A model generated the notes under the pieces. The model made no database searches. It was given only the letters and a program-made list of their open reading frames with translations, and was not told where the DNA came from. Of a DNA stretch of 64,000 nt, positions 22,079 to 34,900 are shown piece after piece (position 1 is the stretch's first letter; each line of letters begins with the position of its first letter). Both the position numbers and the translations under genes were made by a program. This DNA comes from Micrasema longulum. Taxonomy: Eukaryota > Arthropoda > Insecta > Trichoptera > Brachycentridae. The DNA is taken from the NCBI GenBank assembly GCA_022494885.1, contig JAGVSM010004544.1, forward strand, positions 90,048 through 154,047, given 5' to 3'.

Positions 22079-22459
22079 TACAGGGTGTTCTTTAAACCCT
22101 GTCACATCCGAAACCACGAAGATCAGATTGAGTAAGGAGACATATTGGCACATTAAAATATTTTTTTAGAACGACTAAAATCTTAAAAAATAAAAGATAA
22201 ATAAAAAACAAATGGTTGCTTACTCCTGTAGGGGAGAAACGAGGGGGAGGGAGGGAGGAGCCTGGTTCACTGTCAACCGCACGGCCGCGTCCCCTTCGCT
22301 TCTCCCCTGCAGAAGTAAGAAACCATTTGTTTTTATTTTAATATTTTATTTTAAAAAATTTCTTCGTTCTAAATATTTTTTTTAATTTGCCAATATGTCT
22401 TCTTGTCCATACTGATCATCGTGGTTTCGGATGTGACAGGGTTTAAAGAGCAACCTGTA
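22079..22459. mobile_element. Palindromic element, family G, copy 1
   Basis: The left arm TTTAAACCCTGTCACATCCG-AAACCACGA and the right arm TCGTGGTTTCGGATGTGACA-GGGTTTAAA are perfect inverses. The arms extend to TACAGGGTG and CAACCTGTA. The core is a GC-rich purine block (about 22230-22260) facing a pyrimidine block (about 22290-22310). There is no ORF. One related half-copy is at 61290-61490. Confidence 0.85.
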
Positions 22460-22592
22460 TAAAATAGAGGTTTACGAATCATAATATATTTTAAAAATCG
22501 AAAATATTTTCGTGAAAATGCCTCAGAACTTTGAGAAACTTCTGTACACAGTTTACTTTGTAGCAAATAGAGAGTAGAGTAGATTGTCTCTC

Positions 22593-22614
22593 ATTGGCTA
22601 TTGGCTCCTATTGG
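22593..22614. promoter_or_regulatory. Three inverted CCAAT boxes upstream of DPYD
   Basis: ATTGG occurs at 22593, 22600 and 22610, each as ATTGGCT. This is the NF-Y type CCAAT box on the minus strand, about 340 bp before the DPYD ATG. A TCAGTC initiator-like word follows near 22680-22695. Promoter function is inferred from position. Confidence 0.4.
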
Positions 22615-22953
22615 CTAAAGTTGGATTCTATCTTGATTATTACCGAAATGTCAAATGTCTTGACTGTCAAACTTCGGTGTCAGTCAGTTTTCAGTGCGCA
22701 GTTGCCAGTGAGCGATTCCACTACCAAAATCTGCGCTTGAATTCAAAATTTAGGAACACGTCTTTATTTTTTAATCTAAAATCTAGATAATTAGGTACTT
22801 TATTAATTTACAAAAGTGTTTCAAGTTTTTATCCGCCGTTACTCGCGATTTTATGCACATTTAAAAAAAATATTTAATTAAGGCCGCGGATAGCAATTTG
22901 TTTAGTTAATCTTTTCTCTACAGTGGGTATATTAAATAATTTTATTGATTAAA

Positions 22954-22995
22954 ATGGCTACTCGCATGGTGAGCAAGGAGATCCCCGATATTGAG
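22954..22995 (+). CDS. DPYD: DPYD exon 1 (residues 1-14)
   Basis: ATG to GATATTGAG, then donor GTATGC. The peptide [14 protein letters not shown] has the same start-and-DIE layout as other animal DPYD proteins. A pyrimidine tract and CTACAG just upstream (about 22910-22922) suggest a 5' UTR intron. Confidence 0.9.
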
Positions 22996-25900
22996 GTATG
23001 CGCATTTCTTTACTATGTATATTTTTAAATTATCATTCATTACACCTTTAAAAGTAGTAAAAAAATTGTTGAGTAGGTACTGTATTTTTTTTTCGTAAAT
23101 TGTACTTCTTACGATCAGGGTATTTTTAAAGCCTCATCATCAGCATCTTCCCAAACTGTCCTATACACACCCAGTGGTCCATAGAGGACTGCATTAATAT
23201 TCCAATTGTAGCGAATCTTGATCGCTTGACTTGCAAGATGATCAGTCTCACACTTCAAATTCAGTCCAGGGGTTATGAAAGATTACAGTGAAAATTACCC
23301 TTCAAATAAATATTCCATATCATCTCTGCTGGGAGTCAAACCCGAGGCCTCTGACTTTGTAGGCAAACAATCTTCTAGTTCTATATATTACTCACAGAAC
23401 TATAGGTATCTCAGAGTAATAATTCTCTAGAGTAGCCCTTAAGTTCTATTGCATAGAACTTAAGCTTTACAAATTGGTTTTTAGTTTAACAATAAATGTG
23501 TAATTGACGGTTTCGGTTTGCGTTTGCAATTCTCAACCAAAGTATCTACGCCATCTATGGCCCGTTGTGTTGCTGTAATCTGTAGCTAACTTCGTGGTCA
23601 ATAAACATAGAATGTTTTTTCTCTGTATAGGCGACTATTAGGTTACTACTCTAAGGTATTAATTCATTACACCCGGACATGGGAAGTAAATAATATTTTT
23701 AGACCCTACTGCCCTTTTTAAATATTTCGCATGCATTAACTTTATCTCCCGTATAAATGAATTTTATCATGGTTTTGAAACTTCCTCAATTTGAAGTCTT
23801 TTCCAGCCAATTTTAAATTCATGAACATATTTTTAATGAACGCTATCAAGAATAGATTGATCTTCCTACAGAAACTGAGAAAATTTGGCTAATAAATATG
23901 AAAGTCTAGTCTAATTACATTCCCTTCTATAAAAAAATCTGTTTGTCGAGATATCATAATTTAAAACAAAATATCGACTAATATTTCATTTGCTTTAAAT
24001 CTGTGGAAAATACTATTTATTTATTCATATAAAGATACTTATTACAAATAAATAACAATGTTTCCCTAACTCGACGAGGCCATGAGTCCTGTGTTGAGTT
24101 GGGATACAACATAATGGAAAGTGGAAGCATGCATATTATTAAAGAATACTAAAAATAAAAATTATTACATAAAAATAAATTTTAATAAACATCTGGACAG
24201 CACGTTTAATAGCATATAAATCTATGCAATGTCTCGCAGCAGTCTCCTGCAATGATCTCTTCCCTTAGACAAAATCCAAACTTGTACATCTCTCCTGAAA
24301 ATGGCTTTCGTTTTGAGGGACCACAAAAGAGAAGTTTTTTTGAGCGAAAGCCTTACGTGTACATATCTGTTTGTTCTGAATTAATTCATTACATCAGTTC
24401 AATGTTCAATTTACTCATTGATATAAAAAAATTGTTCTAAAATTTTTTGTCAGTCAAGTCAGAAGCTTAAATATAAAAAGGTGCCTCTATCATTACTAAC
24501 ACATGTCATATATTTTTTAACATTAGATTAAAATAAATTGGTGTTCTCACTGCGCGATGTATATGAGTATATTATTTATTATTCAATTGTCTTATTTACT
24601 ATGAAGCTCGTGAGAATTTTTCGAGTGGGTGTCAATTGCAGAAGCTACATATTTGAACCTTCATATGAGAATATTATTATATAAATATTATTTTGTTTAT
24701 GTCCGGGAAAATGAGAAATACAGTTCTGTGCATTGAATAGAATTAGAATCTTGGACAAGTGTTTTTGACTCCTTAAGTATTGTAGTGCAGTGCAAAAATA
24801 CATCTTTAAATAAACATTTCATGTCAACCTTACCGAGAGTTCAACCCGAGACTTTATAAATAGTAGGCAAATGCGCTAATAACTAGATAATGGGAAGGAC
24901 AAGTTAGTCCTTTTGCAAGTAAATCATCACTTCCTTTATGGCACCACATATCTAAAAAAATATGTTTTTGAATTATTATTTTATTTCTGTTAAAAGCTAT
25001 GTATGTACACTACATATGGGGGTCAGTGCTTTATACGCTCCTGACGTCACAGTAACCTGCATAGATCTATTGTGACGGGTCCTCGTAAATTAGTTCTCAG
25101 CCTCCAACCCCAGGTCTTTAAAGAGCCTGGCTACTGAGTGACTGACGAATGTTCTCATATTGTTAATCCTCCTCTTCCAAGCTAGATCCACAATGTAATA
25201 TAATCGATGATATTATTTATTGGTTTGTACTACTAGCAAAATAAATATTTGAATTTCATTTATTTATTTATACTTTTAAATTTTTGTATTCTTTTTTTTA
25301 TACAGAATAACGTTCCCTCACTGGGGTGTCCCGTGCCGAGGGAAACATTTTACAAAATGTAAAACATGCCTTAAATGAATTATTTAACAAAGTTAACATA
25401 ATAATGATAATTAAAAAACGTAATTAATCTAATTAACCTAATTATCATTAGCATAATAAACAATATAAACCAAAATAATCATAAAAAACATAACCAATTT
25501 ATATAGACCAATTAACCAAATTTCATAAACAGTTCACACATTTTACCTATTTGGCTTGATCCACTCATTATTAAACTACCATTTGTTAATTTCAGAGTTT
25601 GTTGAGTCTAAATCCACGTGTTACCAACTATGCATCTCTTGTCCCATCAGTAAAAACCAAATCAAATAAGGCACAGTGGAAAAGGAACACGGACAGAAAA
25701 TGTACTGTAAGTTTTAATTTCCATTAGAGTATTTGTTTTATTTATTAATTTATTTTATTCGTATTTAAACTAGTACTAACATAATTCTGATACAACCTTA
25801 AAACTCATCATCAGTATACTTACTATTCAATAAGAAACGATAGCATCAATAATTTTATTCAGTAACACCTGTAGGGCTTTTACATAATATACATATTACA

Positions 25901-28900
25901 AATGAGGGGGTTATATCACGCATAAGTTGCACATTAAACTTAAAAGAAATAGTCTTTTTGCTGCTGGTTTAGTTTGTGTTCCCGAAAACAGTGATCATGC
26001 ACAGTGGCGGTTTTGCATTTAATGATCCATTGCATGAAAAAATATGTAGGTGAACATATCCAAATTCAATCTGAAAATAAAATTATGTACCAGTGTCTAT
26101 TAATTTGATCCTTTAGATCAATTCATCAACTCTGTGCTGGATTAGGTTAAAAGGTTATCATTTAAACACAACATTTAAGAAATAACAAATTGAACCCCAG
26201 ATTTTTTTATCTGTTATTACAATATTATTACCATCAACTTATCAGCTTCTAAAAGTGAAAACATTTTTTCGGGATCGTAAAGTATTATAGCAGCAGGGAA
26301 AAAATGAAAGATAATTAATTAATTGAAAGTTGAATTTAAGTTTAGGGTTTAAAATATCTCACCAAATAATACTTTGATTGAGATATCTCAACAGAGAAAA
26401 AATAAATAAACTTAAAAATTACCTCCTTAGTACCTTTTAATAAATTACTAAATCTATTATAAATGCATGTGTGTAAAACAAACTTGTTCAAAAAAAATGT
26501 GTCCCATCCAAAAGTCTCTAGACTAGTGGGGTAACTAAAATAATTATAGTATTATTTATATTTAAAATAATAATATGTTACTTTAAATAGTATCAATAAC
26601 CTCTTTGAGAAGGGAATATGGAAGTCTAAGCATTTATAGGTCTTGTGACCCTCTTGGCTGGTTTCTGTGATCACTATATGTATAATATTCACCACTCTGC
26701 CTATGTTTAAATACCCATATTTCTTTTAAATGATTGTAGAACAACGACGCATGTGATTTTCTTCAACTTAACCAGTTAAAATTTTTTTTGGACCCTTTAT
26801 GTAACTTTTTTTTACTCATATATTTACTTGGATTAGTTATACATTTTACATTTTTTCAAACCTGGAAAATAAGGCCTTTACATAACCTTTTTTAAGAACA
26901 AATATAAAAGAAAGTCAGTCGCATTTTTCGCAGATCCATCGTCGTTATACGATCCCGTACAAGTTTATAATTTTTATTTATCGGTTTGATCTCATTTACT
27001 ATTTTTATTGTAACAATTGTAAATTTAAAAAAAATCATTTTGTTTTTTAATCATTCTCTTATGAAAATTTCAGCTCAACACAGGTTATGCAAAGATCAGA
27101 AATATGTATATTAAAATGTAATTTAGATTTTTTGTTATTATTATTGTTCGTAAATAAAGAATTTGAAAAAATAATAAATTAAATATAAAAAATTTATGTA
27201 GTTGAGTCTTGCAAATTATTTCATCTACTAGAAAATGTTACAAATACTTTTAAGTATTTATACTTACTTTTTGGCCAGTTGTTTTATATCAACAAGATTT
27301 TAGCATACTCATATTATGAAATTTGCTAATCTCTTATGAATTTTTTAATTTGCAAAAACATATGTTTGATTAATCTTTAGGCCTGTCCATCGTTGGAAAA
27401 TGACTTCAGTGATATAAAGCATACAACACTGTCTGAAAGAGGAGCTCTCAAAGAAGCGGCCAGGTGCCTGAAGTGTGCTGATGCCCCCTGTCAGAAGTCT
27501 TGTCCTACACAACTTGATGTCAAGAGCTTCATTACTAGCATCGCAAATAAGGTAAATCTAAATTTATTTGATAAAAATAGTTATTTATGGACGCCCACCA
27601 CTGCTGACAGTTTGTGGAGAAGCCTGGAAATTATTTATGGACACCATATCCTACAACTTATTATTGGAATCTCATAAGTTCAGTCATATCACTCCACTAC
27701 ATCAGAAATTACACTGGCTACGTTTTCCACGGAGGGTGGAATACAAACTCTGTTGGCTTATGGATAAGTCACTGCATAACTCTGCTCTGGAATATTGAAA
27801 AAGAACTATGCATTCCAGATGAACTAGCTTACAGATGTCTTATACTTAGATCAGTTACATCTACGGCAATAGAAAAAGTCACTATACCAACCAACATATT
27901 AAATTCCATGAATGCGTATTTGCGATCACAGGCCCCATGGCATAGAATGCTCTCCCAGCAAAAATGCGAAACTGTGAGAGTGTTGTTTTGAAAAAAATAT
28001 AAACCCGCCTGTTCTATAAACCATTTGACTGAATCCATAGCATAACAAAATAAATTGTTTTACTGTGTTTTATAAATTGTTTTAATAGCAAACTATGGCC
28101 TAAATTCTCCAATGACCCGCCTTTGTCGTATTGTTAACTCAAGACAAGATCTGGACTTTTTTGGTTTGAGTTTACAACGATTTAAACGAGCACTAAATAA
28201 ATAGTCCAGATCTTGTCTCGATGTCCCTTATGTTTGTCAATGCTTCTTTCTTTTTTTTAAAAATGTTTTAAACTATTCTTTTATTGTAATATTTAAACCT
28301 TATAAATTGTATACATGGACAATGTCCGTTAATAAATAAATAAATAAATAATAGGGATAAATACCGCCGGGGGTTGGGATAGGATTATGTTTATGATAGC
28401 TATGTAAGTGTCTAAGTACCTTATTGGATTTTTCGCCAACAATATTGAAAAATGAACACACATGGTTTTTAAAATCCAAGCTTTGTGAACTTAGTAAGTG
28501 CCGGTTCGGCACATTGCTACAATTTACAGCTGCTTTTGTAGTTTATGAATGACATGCTTGTTTTGGGGGTTTTTACGGGGTTTTTTAGATTTTTTAATGT
28601 TCTATGCTTATTTCAATACACAATAAACATTACAAGTGGGTGATGTCAAATAGTTCTAGACCAGATCAGTTAAAACTTAACCCCCGAATTATAAACATGT
28701 CTACAAACAAGAGGAAGTGTCTCTTAATTCGAGAAAAAGTGGCAATTATTTGTGAAATCGAACGTGGTGCGAAAAATGTGGAATTGTTTACAAAGTTTTC
28801 TCTATCTTCATCCACAGTGTCAACATTGTGGAAAAATAAGGATATTTATTTGTCTGCATTTGAAAAGAATATCACGGACACAAAAAAATTTAGAAAGTGC

Positions 28901-31900
28901 GATCGTATTAATGTCGATGACGCATTGCTCCAATGGTTTTGTACCCGAAGAAACGCAGGATTTTCCATCAATGGACCATATTAACTGGTTTACTTAGTGA
29001 CAATATGCAATAGCGATTGTATAAAAAAAACATTTCTCTGGTATAACGGGTAACGTTTATAACGAGCAAATTAAATCGGTCCCATCTTCCTCATAATAAC
29101 CAAGCTCGACTGTATATCTGTTTACTTTTATCTGACGTATAAAGTTTACGTAATATCATTAGATAAAGACAGCTGTACCTACATTCATTCTTTGATAAAT
29201 ATATAATTAATTGAAAAAAGTGTTTTAATCATTTTAGATAACTAATCTTGGTTGGTTGCTTTACGGTTTAACTTTGTTTTGTCTCAAATTTTTTATCTAT
29301 TAGTAGTTTCAATAGTTCATCTTATTTTTTGTTAGGTAACTACTTAACTAGTTATTTTACCATGCCCAAAGTACTGTATTAGAATACTATTAATCTTTTT
29401 TCTTTAATTATGATTGTTTTTTAATTACACCACAAGAGCCCCCCCCCCCCCCCTGACGGCAGTGAATTAAAGAACACAACTTGAGAAAAATCATATTTAA
29501 TTATTGTGATCTGATGAGATGGGGTATTAAATCTGGAGCCCTCGTGCTTGAGGCAAACATTTTAGGTATTACTTAATCGGATCGGATAAATTCAAAACCG
29601 CCACTGTGCGTGATCACTGTTTTTGGGAAGACCAACTAAATCAGCAGCAAAAAGACTATTTCTTTTAAGTCCAGTGTGCAACTTGTGCGTGGTACGAGAG
29701 GTAGCGAAAAGACTTCATTTTAAGTTGAATGTGCACATTGAACTTAAAAGAAATAGTCATAGTCGTTTTGTTGATCTTCCCATAAATATTGGTTATGCAT
29801 TTAAGGCGCCGTGGGGCAGTTGGTTAGACGGCCAACTGTGAAACTGGCGTCGCGGGTTCGATTCCCGCCAGTTGCAAGAAAAAAATCCAAGAAAGATTTT
29901 TTTCTCCGTTGTACTTTTCATTACCTCCTTCCATATTTCCTCTATCCCACCTGCTGACAAGCATAGGCACAAGTAGAGGCTTGGCGGGGTATTTATTTTT
30001 AATAAATATATATATTTTTTAATTCCCTCATATATATGTCAATTGAAGTCAGCTCATAAACCACTAACTAATTTTATAGGAGAATTTTTTCCCCTTTTTT
30101 GTGGGGCATTGGGTATTTATATTTCACAAAATAGGTTTTCAATGAATGTAATATATATTTTTATACATACAATCTCATAAAAACTAACAAAACGTCTACT
30201 TTATATACAAATAAAAATTACTCCTTTCTTGAACTAACAAAACATGATTTTTGCAGCAATAATCAAATTTCGACTGTTTTTTTTCCAGCTGTGACCTCAT
30301 ATTTATTTCCTACAATTTATAAGACCGTTAGCCACATATTTTTAGTTTTTAATATTCCATTCTATTGAACTCATCAGTAGAAAAAACTGGCATTAATCTC
30401 TACAAAAAATATGCAATGAGTCCGTTTTAGCCGTGTACTCTTCAATTATTAATACATAAAAACTAAATGGACAGTGCTGTGATTTAGATGACAGTCAAAA
30501 CCTGGACATCATGCATCGCAATTCAACGTTTTTACTACTATGCATACAATCTCACTTTATATTTTTTAAATGTAAATATTTATAGATGTAAGTAATTGGG
30601 ATTGTGTTATTTACACTGTTCTGAATTAATTTATTAAGATAAGACGTCATTAGTGTTGAACTCAAAGCATTATCATGGATAACGCCATGTATATTGTGAA
30701 AATAATTATTACACAATACTAAGTATATTGCTTATTTATGTAGGTAAAGTTAGTAAAAAAGCGCTGGTCTTCTTATTACTTTTTTCTAATAGTATTAATC
30801 TAAAAACGACAGTACTGAAATAAAATGTTATAACTTTGTAGTAACCAAACACAAAAAAGTTACTTATCATTCGGTGTTACCAGCATTGAAATCAGTTCTG
30901 ATTTTTGCTGTTTTCTATTATTTTAACAGACTACTAAAAATGACTCCGAAAAATTTAAATTTATCTGATATTTACAATATTTGAGTTTGTCCAAATGTTT
31001 GTAGATAAAATACTGGATTTCACCCCCTCGGGAGTCAGTAAGATTAACAAATTACAGTAAAAAAACCAACTGGTCCAAGAAGAAGTTTAAAAATTGGACA
31101 ATTGTTTTCAGGCGTTGCCTAGTATGTGAAATAATTCAGTCAGATGAATCTCTTCAAAGGTTTCAGCTCTTTTACTTCACTTAAATCAACAAATGGAGGA
31201 ATTGAAGATATATGGATGTTCAAACAGGCAAAATAGTGAATGTTACACAGTGTGTAAAGTGGCCACTTAAACCAGCCAATGACAGGTCATAAGCCCTGTA
31301 AATGCCTAGACCTCCATATTCTCTTATTTAAGGTATTCTCCATCCCTGTTATAATTTGTTTATCTGAAATTTCGTTTAGTATTTTTAGAAGAACCTATAA
31401 AATCAGTTACTTACAATAAAATAAAATAAATTCTTACATTTCTTAAAAAGCAAAAGTGAGACGGGTCGTGGACTCAGGAGGTCCGAGGTTCGAATCCTAC
31501 CACAACTTGTTTTCCATTTTCTTACACGGTTATTTGCGGCTAAAAGAAAATGGTCCTAAAATTAAAATATTTGGGTAAGTTATAAAATCGCAAAAAATAA
31601 ACTAAAACGATTTACATCATTCATTGTTCTCAATGTCTTCATCCATATTACAGCCATTGGAACAAAAAACGCAGTATTTTCCCTTTCAGACAAATTAGAA
31701 TCTCTTTATTTTCTAGTATGTGTCTAAGTTTTCCAAAAGCTGCCCAACTTGTTCCTATTATTCTTGGCAGTTCCGCTGTTTGATTTTCTTTGCCCGGTTT
31801 TATCTCATGTCCAAGATAGATGTATTCATCTACTATTTCGAGGTTTTTATTGTTAACAGTGATGATCTTGTATTCTGGACTTATACTTTTTGTTTTTATA

Positions 31901-34900
31901 ATGTTCATATTCAGACTGATTTTACTAGAAGCCTCATGCGATTCGTTAATCATTTGACTCAATTCATCGATGCTTTCACTTATAACTATTGTCATCAGGA
32001 AATTTAAGGTGACTCAGATATGTGCCATCTATCTTCAGCCTCTTGTGATAAGTACTTTTAATTAAAACACTGCTCTATTACGCTAAAAAATATTTTACAC
32101 AAATTAATATGCAATTTTTTTAGCTCTTGTATACTCCGTTTGAACCTAAATAATATATATAATGTTCAAAATTACATTACTAACACAATGTTGCTTGATA
32201 AGTATCACATCGATATGCTATATAAATATATTATATTGACAAAGTAAGCTTGCTAGCTCTGCTATCTTTTGTATTAATCTACTCATATATAAATACATGC
32301 GTGTATTTAAATTTATTTCAACAGAGAGGGAAAACGTTTTTGAGAAGGAAATATGGAAGTCTAGGCATTTACAGGGCTTATGACCTGTCATTGGCTGGTT
32401 TAAGTGGCCACTTTACACACTGTGTAACATTCACCATTCTGCCCATGTTTGAACATCCACATTTCCTCAACTCTTCCATCTGTTGACTTTTGTGAAGTAA
32501 AGGAGCTGAAACCTTTATGATGTTGGTGAGATTCATCCGGCTGAACCAAATCACCTACTAGGCAACGCCTGAAAATAATTTTCCAATTTTTATACACAGT
32601 GTGTAAAGTGGCCACTTAAACCAGCCAATGACAGGTCATAAGCCCTGTAAATGCCTAGACTTCCATATTCCCTTCTCAAAAACGTTTTCCCTCTCTGTTG
32701 AAATAAATTTAAATATGAACAACTCCCTAGGGAGAAAATCCAGCCAGTCTGCAAGCATTTGGACATACTCAAACATTGTTGACATGCGTGTATGTTTTGT
32801 ATGGCGGTATTGTTTATGACTCAAATAGTTTGTAAAAAAAACCTTCAGTAGCTGGGAAAATAAAACGAATACAGATTTAGTTGGCTTAATTTGAAAATTG
32901 TATTATCTTCTTTTAGAATTATTATGGAGCGGCGAAAGCAATACTGTCGGACAATCCCTTAGGGCTGACATGTGGCATGGTTTGCCCTACAAGTGACCTT
33001 TGTGTCGGAGGCTGCAACCTGCAGGCTGCGGAGGAGGGGGCCATCAATATCGGAGGCCTTCAGCATTTTGCTGTCGATGTAAGTTTTACGTTCTCTGTGT
33101 GAAATAGAACCAGACCCTGGATGAGTGTTTTCGTCTCGACGGTGCTCTCAGGTAAACATCCTAATAAGGAAAGAAAGTGGAGATAAATCCCCCTCGTTGT
33201 ACACAACGAGGGGGATTCAACCACTACAGTGGTTGGCGCATTCTCCTACCATTCTTGAGGTCCTGTGCTCGATTTCTGGCAAGGTGGATGTAAAATATTG
33301 ATTTAAAATGTTGTTTAACACTCCAATATTTCACTGTTTCTGGACTGGTACCTGAAGGTTAAGACTGATCACCTTTACCTTCGTGGAACAAAGGACTGAA
33401 ATCAGCCGCATTTGGTTTACCAATGCAGTGCCCTATGCACCACAGGGTGAAGAAAGGGGAATGATGATGATGTAAGTTTTACATTTTCCGAATGATTTAT
33501 TCAGCTCCTTTCAATATATTTTCATATAGAATTGAACCCAATCAATGTTATTTTGGTTCAATTTGACTCATGGATCCGTATAATTTTAATTTTTTACTAC
33601 AAAGTAAAATTAAGGTTTCTCTACAAAAAATATAAAATGTATACAATTTAATTTCTAAATATGTTCAATTACACCGATGAAGATAGCGTTTGTAATCGTA
33701 ACCCAGGTGTAATGGCTAAAACGCTTTGCTGTGGTTATGGTTAAGGAGGTAGTATCGGTGTTTGTCTAACCTAACCGGATTATAATTATTTTACAGATCT
33801 TTAAGCAGATGAAGATTAAGCAGACGCTGGATCCCAATCGGCTTCCACTTCCACTGGGAGGGTCACACAAGATAGCCCTTGTGGGTGCCGGTCCTGCCAG
33901 CATCAGCTGCGCTTGTTTCCTCGCTAGAATGGGCTACTCTGACATTACTATCTTTGAGAGAGAAAACTTCCTCGGAGGATTAAGGTAAATTATATGCACC
34001 AAGTAACTACTTAAGAGTTGGGTAACACATGCCGTTTGTTCTTCTTGAATGCAAGACCAGTTTCAACTAAAAATACGCTCTGAAATACTAGAATCGGTAC
34101 ATCATATAAAATATTTGGGAATAAATAGTGATAATTACTTTCAATGCCTACTCAAAAAGCCTTCAGGTACCCCAGCAGTGAGCTGTTTGAGGAATCCAGG
34201 ATTTTAGATATAAGGTAGTTGTATATTCATAGAACCATAATGTTGTAAAAGTTAACTAAAATATACTAAAATAACAAACAACACAGTGTGTGTACTAAAA
34301 TACAAAGCATGAAATCTGGATTTCGTGTTTGTATTTTACATGCATTTCCCCTCCCAATTCCCCGCTGTACCGCCTCGCTAACACGTAGTGAGAATTTAGA
34401 TCAGTGCTGTTTAATGTGTCACAGAGGCAGCAGCGCGATGTCATATAGGATTCCCTCGCAACAGTATTTTATGATAAAATGTATAAATTTTGCAGAAAAC
34501 TCTAAATATTATGAAATAGTTTTATGAACTCTAACATGACAATCACAATGACATTTTTTTTAAAGTTGAATTTAAATCATTTTAACATTTAGAGGTATTC
34601 CTGAAACCCCCATCACACATTTTTTTCAAAAAGAAAAAGTTAATATGATCAATTTACTCACAAATTCTTAAATTGGTTTCACAGCTCTTCAGAAATTCCA
34701 CAATACCGTTTACCATTTGATGTGGTGCAGTTTGAGATTGACCTTGTGAAGGATCTAGGAGTTAATATAGTCACTGGAAGAACTTTAGCTACTAATGATA
34801 TCACCATCGAGGTATTTTTCAAACCCATTATCCATTAATACAAAAATAAACCTTTTTTTTATTTAGAAAAATATTGTCTAAGGTAGAGTTCACACAAAGA

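Larger units (their letters stand above)
22996..25595. other. DPYD intron 1
   Basis: A 2.6-kb intron. It holds a reverse SINE B copy (about 23125-23400) and a SINE B head joined to a reversed tRNA-like body (about 24695-24895). A GC-richer unassigned island lies at about 25015-25200, and LINE-like debris at about 25315-25370 (TTCCCTCACTGGGGTGTCCC). No extra exon is seen. Confidence 0.65.
25707..27380. other. DPYD intron 2
   Basis: It contains a family I repeat (25916-26014) and a partial family D repeat (about 26595-26960). Both have inverted partners in intron 3. The rest is AT-rich without features. Confidence 0.65.
27552..32916. other. DPYD intron 3
   Basis: The largest intron, 5.4 kb and full of transposon remnants: a LINE tail (27685-27990), a pogo transposase piece (28697-28984), a family I copy, SINE C, a family D copy, a headless SINE A, an RTE-type LINE piece on the minus strand and the complete foldback element at 32304-32715. 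Simple AATA repeats lie at 28332-28353 and a run of 15 C at 29439-29453. About 30010-31060 shows nothing recognisable. Confidence 0.7.

Noticed and set aside
29805..29880. tRNA gene
   Set aside because: The B box is perfect but the acceptor arm does not pair. The unit is repeated at 20441 with a common non-tRNA tail, so it is a SINE.
34288..34527. 79-codon frame in DPYD intron 5
   Set aside because: No homology and no splice-consistent borders. DPYD exons 5 and 6 join perfectly without it.
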